From assembly GCA_022561675.1 (NCBI GenBank), contig JADFQT010000131.1:1-7228 (forward strand): 7,228 bases of DNA. The letters are read 5' to 3'. A program made the translations under genes and the position numbers. Positions 1-5,543 of this stretch are shown here, in pieces. The stretch comes from Chloroflexota bacterium (GTDB lineage Bacteria; Chloroflexota; Dehalococcoidia; Lucifugimonadales; UBA3495). The number at the start of each line of letters is the position of its first letter. The first letter of the stretch is position 1. The notes under the pieces were generated by a model. The model had not been told where the DNA came from. It searched no databases and saw only the letters and a list, made by a program, of their open reading frames with translations.

Positions 1-1
1 C

Positions 2-604
2 GCCTGCATCTCCCCCAACCTGCACTTCAGAGAGGGCAAGGGGAGCCCGACGGACAACAGCGTCAGCGTGCGAGACGCCGGTGGAATGCCCGATGACCGC
101 ACCTTGGGAGACGTGGCCGCCGCCAACGCCTACCTGCGCTCGTTGCCCTACCACAACGGCAAGGTCGGAGTTATCGGATTCTGCTCCGGTGGACGTCAGG
201 TTTACTTAGTAGCTTGCCGGCTTTCGGGGTTCGACGCTGCGGTGGACTGCTGGGGGGGTGGCGTCACAGCCACGGGCGACGAGCTTACCCCGCGGCAGCC
301 GGTGGCCCCCATCGACTTCACCGCCGACCTGAGCTGCCCCATACTGGGACTTTTCGGCAATGAGGACGCCAGGCCCTCGCCGGCGGATGTGGACCAGACC
401 GAGGCCGAGCTCAAGCGTCTCAACAAGGTGTACGAGTTCCACCGCTACGATAACGCCGGCCACGGCTTCTTCGCCGTCGACCGTCCCAGCTACCGGCAGG
501 AGGCTGCGGTGGCAGGCTGGGAGCAAGTGTTCAACTGGTACGGGAAGTATCTGGCCGCCGGCACCACCGCCGCCAGGGAAGCCGTTGGAGTTGGTGACAA
601 CTAA
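2..604 (+). CDS. Dienelactone hydrolase family protein (5' end outside window)
   Basis: An alpha/beta-hydrolase of the dienelactone hydrolase (DLH) family, probably cytoplasmic. Family members hydrolyse dienelactones and related esters or lactones in aromatic and chloroaromatic breakdown. The frame is open from base 2, and translation before the first internal GTG (68) still looks like the family (ISPNLHFREG), so the gene is cut by the window edge rather than starting at 68. 200 residues are visible; DLH proteins are usually about 230-290, so roughly the first 30-80 are missing. Counting from the first visible residue, the nucleophile elbow is GFCSGG with Cys61, as in DLH where Cys replaces Ser. 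The likely triad acid is Asp122 in GNEDARP and the His is His154 in NAGHGFF. It ends in TAA and is followed about 70 bp later by an intrinsic terminator. The family is clear; the substrate is unknown. Confidence 0.9.
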   Translation, partial: ACISPNLHFREGKGSPTDNSVSVRDAGGMPDDRTLGDVAAANAYLRSLPYHNGKVGVIGFCSGGRQVYLVACRLSGFDAAVDCWGGGVTATGDELTPRQPVAPIDFTADLSCPILGLFGNEDARPSPADVDQTEAELKRLNKVYEFHRYDNAGHGFFAVDRPSYRQEAAVAGWEQVFNWYGKYLAAGTTAAREAVGVGDN

Positions 605-618
605 CCCCTAGTAGCGAC

Positions 619-658
619 GGCTCGAAAGTCTGAGCCAGAATCGCCCCGGCCGGGGCTC
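619..658 (+). other. Competing GC-rich hairpins downstream of the hydrolase gene
   Basis: Two inverted repeats lie between the hydrolase stop and the terminator. GGCTC (619-623) pairs with GAGCC (632-636) across an 8-nt loop. GCCCCGGCCGGGGC (643-656) is a perfect 14-bp palindrome. GAGCC (632-636) could instead pair with a second GGCTC (654-658), so the two folds are mutually exclusive. No T-tract follows, so this is not a terminator by itself. It may stabilise the 3' end of the mRNA or simply be structured spacer. Confidence 0.4.
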
Positions 659-672
659 CCAGTGGTAAAAAC

Positions 673-715
673 GATGCTCCGGGCGTGGGAAACGCTCGGA
701 GCATCGCTGGTTTTT
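673..715 (+). terminator. Rho-independent terminator of the hydrolase gene
   Basis: The two arms are 673-686 and 692-705. GATGCTCCG pairs with CGGAGCATC, followed inward by one G-T pair and GCGT/ACGC, giving a continuous 14-bp stem with a 5-nt loop (GGGAA). Five T residues follow at 711-715 after a short GCTGG spacer. A run of A bases at 667-671 lies opposite the T-tract, so a weaker version could also work on the minus strand. Position, stem quality and T-run together make this a confident intrinsic terminator. Confidence 0.85.
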
Positions 716-741
716 AGGCAGACTTGGTATAACCCTATAAT
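713..741 (+). promoter_or_regulatory. Candidate sigma70-type promoter for the MmgE/PrpD gene
   Basis: A perfect -10 hexamer TATAAT lies at 736-741. Seventeen bases upstream is a poor -35 (TTTAGG, 713-718), which overlaps the terminator T-tract. A second overlapping candidate is an extended -10, TGGTATAAC (725-733), which would not need a -35. Either would give a 5' leader of about 17-25 nt ending in the GAGGAAGGA ribosome binding site (755-763). The placement directly after a terminator supports independent transcription of the downstream gene. Confidence 0.5.
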
Positions 742-764
742 TCAACAACAAGTCGAGGAAGGAA

Positions 765-2120
765 ATGGGAGCCACGGAAACCCTGGCCCGCTACGGCGCT
801 ACCGCCACGGCCGCCCACATCCCCGAGGACATCCTGCACGAAGGCAAACGGTGTTTCATCAATTTCCTGGCGGTGGCGCTTTACGCTTCTCGGGATCCTT
901 CTCTCGACATCCTGCTGGAGGTCTATCGGAGGGAGGGGGGCGGACGGCACGCATCCATCGCCGGTGTGGGGCCACGCACCACCTTGCAGAACGCGGCCCT
1001 GGCCAACGGCTACCTGGGTCACCTGGAGGACTACGACGACACCCATTTCCCCACCGTGATTCACCCCTCTTCGCCAACTTTGCCCGCGGCCCTAGCGGTG
1101 GGCGAGCAGATGGGCGCCAGCGGCCGGGATGCCCTCGTGGCTTCCATTTTAGGCATGGAGATTTGCTGCCGGATCGGGATGGCGGTGCATCCCTACCACT
1201 ACGATGCGGGATGGCACATCACCGGCACTTGCGGTGTGTTCGGCTCGGCCATCGCCGCCGGTCGTCTGCTGGGGCTGGATACTCCGGCCATGATACGGGC
1301 CATGGGCATAGCCGGAACCCAGGCCTCCGGCGTCCGGGAAGTTTTTGGTTCCATGACCAAGCCCTTTCACCCAGGACGCTCTGCCCAGAGCGGGGTTTTG
1401 GCGGCTTTGCTGGCCCAAGGGGGATTCAGCTCCTCTCCCACCATTTTGGAGGGGCGAAGAGGGTTCGGGGCGGTACTCTCTACCGAAAGCCACTGGGATC
1501 GAGCCACCGACGGGCTGGGAGAGCGGTGGGAGCTTCAAAAGAACGGATTGAAGCCCTACGCCTGTGGCGTGGTGATTCACCCTTTGATCGACGCCATGAT
1601 AGGGCTTAGGTCTAAGCCGGGAGTAAGCGCGGAAACCGTGGCAAGCATATCGGCCCGGGTGCATCCCCTGGTCCTGGAGCTGGTAGACCGGCCCAACCCG
1701 CAGGTGGGCCTGGAGGGTAAGTTTTCCTACCAGCACAGCATGGCGGTCGGGTTGATTGATGGGGCCGCTTTCCCGGCCCAGTATACCGATGACCGGGTAC
1801 ACGACCCGGCGGTTGAGGCGTTAAGGGACCGGATCGACGCGACAATCGACTCGGAAATGGCCGAGGACGCCGCCGAGGTGACCTTGACGTTAAAGGGCGG
1901 CATCTCTTACCGGGTAGTCATAGCCAACGCCACCGGCGCGCCGGAAAATCCGCTTACCGATGCTCAGTTGGAGGAAAAGTTCCGCGTTTTGACCGGCGAT
2001 GTTCTCCCCAAGGCACGGGTTGAGCGGCTTTTGAACCTGCTCTGGCATCTGGACCAGGTAACCCATATGGGAGAGGTCCTGGCCCTGGCCCGTCCTCGGC
2101 GACGGTCGATTCGTCAGTAG
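765..2120 (+). CDS. MmgE/PrpD family protein
   Basis: A 451-residue protein of the MmgE/PrpD superfamily, which includes 2-methylcitrate dehydratase (PrpD) and cis-aconitate decarboxylase. These cytoplasmic enzymes act on tricarboxylic or related acids. Length is typical (about 440-500). The N-terminal helical domain carries the family signature GHLEDYDDTH (85-94) followed by HPSSPTLPAALA (100-111). Likely active-site residues, by rough alignment to the family, are Asp91/Asp92, His100, His151 (GWHITGT), Lys199 (MTKPFHPG), Lys263 and His272 (LKPYACGVVIHP). The C-terminal alpha/beta domain runs from about 275 to 430. The ATG at 765 is chosen because GAGGAAGGA (755-763) lies just upstream. No prpB or prpC neighbour is visible, so true methylcitrate dehydratase activity is not supported. 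Many environmental paralogues of this family have unknown substrates. Confidence 0.93.
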   Translation: MGATETLARYGATATAAHIPEDILHEGKRCFINFLAVALYASRDPSLDILLEVYRREGGGRHASIAGVGPRTTLQNAALANGYLGHLEDYDDTHFPTVIHPSSPTLPAALAVGEQMGASGRDALVASILGMEICCRIGMAVHPYHYDAGWHITGTCGVFGSAIAAGRLLGLDTPAMIRAMGIAGTQASGVREVFGSMTKPFHPGRSAQSGVLAALLAQGGFSSSPTILEGRRGFGAVLSTESHWDRATDGLGERWELQKNGLKPYACGVVIHPLIDAMIGLRSKPGVSAETVASISARVHPLVLELVDRPNPQVGLEGKFSYQHSMAVGLIDGAAFPAQYTDDRVHDPAVEALRDRIDATIDSEMAEDAAEVTLTLKGGISYRVVIANATGAPENPLTDAQLEEKFRVLTGDVLPKARVERLLNLLWHLDQVTHMGEVLALARPRRRSIRQ

Positions 2121-2193
2121 GCCCGCCGGTCCCGAAATTCAGTGCGGTTCCTCAAGACATCCCAACCGCGCCGCCGTAGTTTACCGGCCGGGC
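2121..2193. other. Convergent intergenic region with nested inverted repeats
   Basis: This 73-bp gap separates the stop codons of two convergent genes. GCCCGCCGGT (2121-2130) pairs with ACCGGCCGGGC (2183-2193) with one bulged base, and inside it GCGGTT (2144-2149) pairs with AACCGC (2164-2169) over a 14-nt loop. The fold is symmetric enough to slow polymerase from either side. There is no T-tract, so calling it a bidirectional terminator would be a guess. Confidence 0.3.
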
Positions 2194-3288
2194 TTATTCC
2201 GGTTCATTCCCGGCTCTTTCCCGGAAGGCCGGCATTACCTCCTCGGCGAACAGCCGCATGGACTTTCTGGACTGTCCCTCCGGCAGGGGGCCGAACCGAT
2301 GATTGGCACAAAAGATGTCGTAGCCAATTAGCCGATATTGTTCCTTGAGCCGTTTCGCCACCGTTTCCGGACTGCCAACCAGGGCCAGCCCGTTGTCAAT
2401 CCAGAAATCGTAGGATGTGTTCATCCCTTGAAAAACCCGCGACAGCTCCCGCTGGGTCGGAGAATCTTCATTGCCGATAAATCCCACCCGAGTCCGGGCG
2501 ATTCTTTCCCTGCTTAGAGCCCGAGAAGCCAGCAGCGGCGCTTCGGCCTGGGCTCGGGCCTTCTCATCCGTTTCCGCCACGTGTACGGCGCGCGTCAAAA
2601 AAGTTCGGGGCATCGGCCCCTGGTGCTGGCAATCCTGCCAGGTGCGGCGGTATAGCTCGAACTTTTCGGCGATGACGCTGTCCACGTCCAAATTCTGAGA
2701 CACGTGGAAGTTTCCTTTGGCGGCGAACTCCAGCGAGGCCGGACTGTGGGCTGCCACCCAAATCGGAGGATGGGGGCTCTGGTAGGGCTTGGGAACCGGC
2801 AAGGCTTCATCGAACTGCCAGTATTTGCCCTGATAGGTGACGGTGTCTTCGGTCCAGGCTTTGATGATGATTTCCAGGGCCTCCTGAGACATCTGCCGTC
2901 GTTCGTAGAAGGGCAGGTTCCACCTGACGAACTCATGCTCGGCGACCCCGATTCCAGTGCCAAACTCCAGCCGCCCCCGAGATAGCTGGTCCAGCATCGC
3001 TGCTTCCTCCGCCAGCCTGATGGGGTTATAGAAGGGCAGCTGATAGATCATCACACCGAAACGAATGGTGCTGGTACGCTGGGCCACGGCCGATAGGTAA
3101 ACGCTGGGCGCGGTGAGCTGTCCCACGTCGGAGTTCTGGTGCTCTATTATGAAGTAGTACTTGTAGCCCAACTCCTCCGCTTCCTGCACCTCCCTGATGT
3201 GTTGCTCATAAACGTCCGCCGCCACCGAAGAGCCTTTCATTTCGTAAGCGGCAAAATTGTCGTAGGTTCCAAATTCAAGAGCGCCCAT
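2194..3288 (-). CDS. LLM class flavin-dependent oxidoreductase (luciferase-like monooxygenase)
   Basis: A 364-residue soluble TIM-barrel enzyme of the bacterial luciferase-like monooxygenase family, which uses reduced flavin (FMNH2 or F420H2) to oxidise organic substrates. The start region, MGALEFGTYDNF, forms the first barrel strand. EHQNSD is at 49-54. The family hallmark LDQLSRGRLEFGTGIG spans 99-114, and PPIWVAAHSPAS (174-185) is the usual strand near the flavin phosphate. NGLALVGSPETVAKRL (299-314) is the common C-terminal motif. Length is normal and no signal peptide is seen. The ATG at 3288 is preceded by GAGGTGGG (3295-3302) with a 6-nt gap. It converges on the MmgE/PrpD gene and is transcribed away from the atp operon in the same direction, behind a 256-bp spacer. 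The family is certain; substrate and cofactor choice cannot be read from the sequence. Such genes are strongly expanded in SAR202 Chloroflexota. Confidence 0.94.
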   Translation of the reverse strand: MGALEFGTYDNFAAYEMKGSSVAADVYEQHIREVQEAEELGYKYYFIIEHQNSDVGQLTAPSVYLSAVAQRTSTIRFGVMIYQLPFYNPIRLAEEAAMLDQLSRGRLEFGTGIGVAEHEFVRWNLPFYERRQMSQEALEIIIKAWTEDTVTYQGKYWQFDEALPVPKPYQSPHPPIWVAAHSPASLEFAAKGNFHVSQNLDVDSVIAEKFELYRRTWQDCQHQGPMPRTFLTRAVHVAETDEKARAQAEAPLLASRALSRERIARTRVGFIGNEDSPTQRELSRVFQGMNTSYDFWIDNGLALVGSPETVAKRLKEQYRLIGYDIFCANHRFGPLPEGQSRKSMRLFAEEVMPAFRERAGNEPE

Positions 3289-3312
3289 GAACTACCCACC
3301 TCAATTACTAAA

Positions 3313-3340
3313 ATAATACCAAGGTGAAAACTACATTCAG
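3313..3340 (-). promoter_or_regulatory. Weak candidate promoter for the flavin oxidoreductase
   Basis: On the minus strand a TATTAT hexamer (3313-3318, five of six matches to the -10 consensus) lies about 24 bp before the start codon and just upstream of the ribosome binding site. The -35 region is poor (CTGAAT at 3335-3340, 16-bp spacing). The arrangement mirrors the short leader of the MmgE/PrpD gene, but the evidence is limited. Confidence 0.25.
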
Positions 3341-3393
3341 CTAAACCCCAGAGTCTGCTTCGGCAATCGGCAGTGTGTTAGTTTGCGCAACCT

Positions 3394-3411
3394 GAAGGAG
3401 CAAAATCCTTC
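3394..3411. other. Small hairpin next to the palindromic repeat
   Basis: GAAGGA (3394-3399) and TCCTTC (3406-3411) form a 6-bp stem with a 6-nt loop, overlapping by one base the start of the larger repeat. On the minus strand it lies downstream of atpC and could add to 3'-end structure. No T-tract follows. Confidence 0.3.
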
Positions 3412-3489
3412 GTCACACCGGCTTACGCCGGTGTCCAGGAAAGCACATTATGCACTGTTCCCTGGATTCCGGCGTTCGCCGGAATGACG
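3411..3489. repeat. Nested palindromic repeat element (REP/MITE-like)
   Basis: Two 30-bp arms (3411-3440 and 3460-3489) are imperfect inverted copies around a 19-bp spacer. Each arm is also its own hairpin: ACACCGGC/GCCGGTGT on the left (4-nt loop TTAC) and ATTCCGGC/GCCGGAAT on the right (4-nt loop GTTC). The outer ends read CGTCA and TGACG, and the inner ends share CCAGG/CCTGG. The arms differ mainly in the outer base pairs of the local hairpins and in the loops, so each small stem stays intact. The right arm resembles the GTCATTCCGGC-type dispersed repeats found in many bacterial genomes. It lies between atpC and the oxidoreductase, where it may also act as a transcript-end structure for the atp operon. 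No transposase is present. Confidence 0.75.
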
Positions 3490-3544
3490 GTGTGGGAAGC
3501 GCTGCCCAATCCGGTGTCGATGTAGATTCCACTTTGGCTTTAGT

Positions 3545-3994
3545 TTAGCCGGCTCCCGGCCCGCCCACGGCACCTCGCATATCGGCCCTGGCCCGGCGGC
3601 GACGCACCACGTTCAGCCGTATTTGGGCCCGGCGCATGGCAACAGCCACCTGTTCCAACTCAATTTCGGCCCCCCGGCCCGCCATCCCCTCGCTGGCCCG
3701 TTCCATCGCTGCCTGGGCCCGTTCCTCGTCTATCTCGTCGGACCGCTCGGCGGCGTCGGCCAGCACGGTTACCTGGTTGTCCAGCACCTCCAAGAACCCG
3801 CCGCTAACGGCGAGGTAGGTCTCTTCGCCATCCTTGCGGATAATCAGCTCGCCCGGTTGCAAGCTGCTCATCAAAGGCGCGTGGTGGGGCAGGATGCCCA
3901 GCTGACCTTCTAAGCCGGGCGCTACCACCAGGTCCACGTCGTCGCTGTAGACCCGGCGCTCAGCGGTAATTATTTCAAGTCTCATTGGTGCCAT
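3545..3994 (-). CDS. atpC: ATP synthase F1 subunit epsilon
   Basis: The epsilon subunit of F-type ATP synthase: part of the central stalk, contacting gamma and the c-ring and regulating ATP hydrolysis. With the start chosen here the protein has 149 residues, slightly longer than the usual 130-140. The N-terminal beta-sandwich covers about 5-85, with GQLGILPHHAPLMSSLQPG (30-48) and VSGGFLEV (63-70), both family signatures. AAERSDEID (81-89) leads into the C-terminal helical hairpin (about 85-135). The tail is Arg-rich then Gly/Ala-rich (RRRRARADMRGAVGG), which accounts for the extra length. The frame is open to a GTG at 4009, but the ATG at 3994 is preferred because GAGGA lies 8 nt upstream; a third ATG at 3985 is possible. 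It is the last gene of the atp operon and ends in TAA. Confidence 0.93.
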   Translation of the reverse strand: MAPMRLEIITAERRVYSDDVDLVVAPGLEGQLGILPHHAPLMSSLQPGELIIRKDGEETYLAVSGGFLEVLDNQVTVLADAAERSDEIDEERAQAAMERASEGMAGRGAEIELEQVAVAMRRAQIRLNVVRRRRARADMRGAVGGPGAG

Positions 3995-4002
3995 GGTTCT
4001 TG

Positions 4003-4007
4003 TCCTC
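4003..4007 (-). promoter_or_regulatory. Ribosome binding site fixing the atpC start
   Basis: The minus strand reads GAGGA here, 8 nt before the ATG whose first base is 3994. The upstream GTG at 4009 overlaps this site and has no comparable site of its own, so the ATG is the better start. Confidence 0.6.
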
Positions 4008-4029
4008 ACTCTGGGGTCCGGCCGCCAAG

Positions 4030-4065
4030 CCGGTGCCAGATCCGGTGCCAGATCCGGTGAAAGAT
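4030..4065. repeat. Three tandem 12-bp repeats in the atpD-atpC spacer
   Basis: CCGGTGCCAGAT occurs exactly at 4030-4041 and 4042-4053, followed by CCGGTGAAAGAT (4054-4065, two mismatches). The array sits in the noncoding leader of atpC, between the atpD stop and the atpC ribosome binding site. Slippage of a short repeat is the simplest origin. Copy number could change the spacing or structure before atpC, whose expression relative to beta is normally controlled at translation. Confidence 0.85.
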
Positions 4066-4084
4066 TCTGATCGCCGAGCTGGGG

Positions 4085-5485
4085 CTAGGCGGCGCTGGCC
4101 TGAATCTGCTCAGCCTTCTCTATCGCCTCCTCAATAGTACCCACCATGTAGAAAGCCTGCTCCGGCAGGTGGTCGTGTTTTCCATCCAGGAGCTCCGCAA
4201 ACCCCTTGACCGTATCCCGCAGGGGAACATACTTACCTGGCTGGCTGGTAAAGGTTTCGGCGACAAAGAAGGGCTGGGTCAGGAAGCGCTGAATTTTACG
4301 GGCGCGGAAAACCGCCACCCGGTCCTCTTCGGAGAGCTCTTCTATGCCCAGGATAGCGATAATATCCTGCAGGTCCCGATACCGCTGCAAAACCTGCTGC
4401 ACGCCGCGGGCCACACGATAGTGCTCCTCGCCCACAATCCGGGGCTCAAGGATTCTGGCAAAGGAGGCCAACGGATCCACCGCCGGATACAGACCCTGCG
4501 CAGCCAGAGATCGCTCCAGGGAGATCACGGCGTCCAGGTGCCCGAAGGTCGTCACGATACCGGGGTCGGTGTAGTCGTCGGCCGGCACGTAAATGGCCTG
4601 GAAAGACGTGATAGACCCGGACTTGGTGGAGGTTATCCGCTCTTGAAGAGCTCCCATCTCGGTAGCCAATGTGGGCTGATAACCGACCGCGGAGGGCATC
4701 CGGCCCAGCAGGGCGGACACCTCCATGCCCGCCAGAATGTAGCGGTAGATGTTGTCGATGAACAGCAGGACGTCCTGGTGCTCCTCGTCCCGAAAATACT
4801 CGGCCATAGTCAATCCGGTAAGACCGACGCGGGCCCGCACCCCCGGTGTTTCGTTCATCTGTCCAAAAACCAGCACCGTGCTGGACAGCACGCCGGAAGC
4901 CTGCATCTCATGCCACAGGTCATTCCCCTCCCGGGAGCGCTCACCCACGCCGGCGAAGACCGAGACGCCCTGGTGCTCGGCGCCGATGTTGCGGATCAAC
5001 TCCTGGATAATGACGGTCTTTCCGACACCGGCTCCTCCGTAGGCGCCGACCTTGCCCCCCTTGGGGAAAGGCGTGATCAGGTCGAACACCTTGATCCCGG
5101 TTTCCAGGAGTTCAATATCCGGGTTCTGCTCATCAAAGGCGGGGACATCCCGGTGTATCGGCCAGCTCATAGCGGTTTCAACCGGACCCAGATTATCCAG
5201 AGGAGTACCGGTAACGTCGAACAGGCGGCCCAGGGTTTCCGGGCCCACCGGCACCATCACCTTGGCTCCCGTGTCGTTTACCTCGGTTCCCCGGGCCAGG
5301 CCTTCGGTGGACCCCAGGGCCAAGCAGCGCACCCAGTTATTTCCAACGTGCTGCTGGACTTCCAGAATCAGCTTCTCCCCGCTGTTCTCCAGTTCCAGCG
5401 CGTCGAACAGGCTGGGGAGTTCATCCGGCGGGAACTCCACGTCGATAACAGTTCCAATTATTTGTACGATTTTTCCGGCAGCCAA
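4085..5485 (-). CDS. atpD: ATP synthase F1 subunit beta
   Basis: The catalytic beta subunit of F-type ATP synthase, 466 residues (family about 460-480). The N-terminal beta-barrel spans about 1-78. The P-loop GGAGVGKT is at 150-157 with Lys156. The catalytic Glu182 lies in VGERSREGNDL, and Walker B is VLLFIDNI with Asp244. GLYPAVDPL (331-339) carries the adenine-pocket Tyr, IEELSEED (381-388) is the DELSEED loop that contacts gamma, and QPFFVAE (404-410) is the C-terminal signature. Catalytic residues are intact, so it should be functional. Some near-invariant positions differ: NIYRYILAGMEV (245-256) replaces the usual NIFRFTQAGSEV, and TDPGIVTTFGHLDA (306-319) replaces TDPAPATTFAHLDA. The start is TTG, supported by AGGGAGGT 6 nt upstream and by the family N-terminus (GKIVQIIGTVIDVEF). 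It lies 48 bp after atpG and in the same frame. Confidence 0.97.
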   Translation of the reverse strand: MAAGKIVQIIGTVIDVEFPPDELPSLFDALELENSGEKLILEVQQHVGNNWVRCLALGSTEGLARGTEVNDTGAKVMVPVGPETLGRLFDVTGTPLDNLGPVETAMSWPIHRDVPAFDEQNPDIELLETGIKVFDLITPFPKGGKVGAYGGAGVGKTVIIQELIRNIGAEHQGVSVFAGVGERSREGNDLWHEMQASGVLSSTVLVFGQMNETPGVRARVGLTGLTMAEYFRDEEHQDVLLFIDNIYRYILAGMEVSALLGRMPSAVGYQPTLATEMGALQERITSTKSGSITSFQAIYVPADDYTDPGIVTTFGHLDAVISLERSLAAQGLYPAVDPLASFARILEPRIVGEEHYRVARGVQQVLQRYRDLQDIIAILGIEELSEEDRVAVFRARKIQRFLTQPFFVAETFTSQPGKYVPLRDTVKGFAELLDGKHDHLPEQAFYMVGTIEEAIEKAEQIQASAA

Positions 5486-5491
5486 TGTGCG

Positions 5492-5499
5492 ACCTCCCT
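5492..5499 (-). promoter_or_regulatory. Strong ribosome binding site for the atpD TTG start
   Basis: The minus strand reads AGGGAGGT, 6 nt before TTG at 5485. No in-frame ATG or GTG exists between the preceding in-frame TGA (5521-5519) and this TTG. The conserved beta N-terminus starts immediately after it, so TTG is the only reasonable start. A strong site may compensate for the weak start codon of a subunit needed in three copies. Confidence 0.8.
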
Positions 5500-5518
5500 T
5501 GGCGATTAGTGGTGCTGG

Positions 5519-5543
5519 TCAGCCCTCCGATATTCAGCCCTCC
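5519..5543 (-). repeat. 15-bp period duplication of the atpG stop region
   Basis: On the minus strand GGAGGGCTGA occurs twice (5543-5534 and 5528-5519), exactly 15 bp apart. The first copy contains the last codons and stop of atpG (Glu-Gly-TGA). The second repeats Glu-Gly-TGA in the same frame five codons later, giving a tandem stop. The likely origin is a small tandem duplication. Confidence 0.7.

Noticed and set aside
68..70. GTG at 68 as the start of the hydrolase
   Set aside because: The upstream in-frame sequence continues to resemble the family and stays open to the window edge, so the gene is simply truncated.
662..1609. A 315-codon plus-strand frame starting at GTG 662
   Set aside because: It begins inside the terminator hairpin, overlaps the MmgE/PrpD gene in another frame, and encodes an Arg/Gly/His-rich sequence with no family signature.
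2142..2348. A 68-codon plus-strand frame across the convergent junction
   Set aside because: No ribosome binding site, no recognisable domain, and most of it is antisense to the oxidoreductase C-terminus.
3995..4009. GTG at 4009 as the atpC start
   Set aside because: It overlaps the GAGGA site that is well placed for the ATG at 3994, and the extra residues MRTRT have no counterpart in the family.
4030..4065. CRISPR-like array
   Set aside because: The units are 12 bp and directly contiguous with no spacers, and there are no cas genes.
4169..5509. A 446-codon open frame on the plus strand opposite atpD
   Set aside because: It lies exactly antisense to the highly conserved beta subunit and shows no recognisable domain; low frequency of reverse-complement stop codons in a GC-rich conserved gene explains it.
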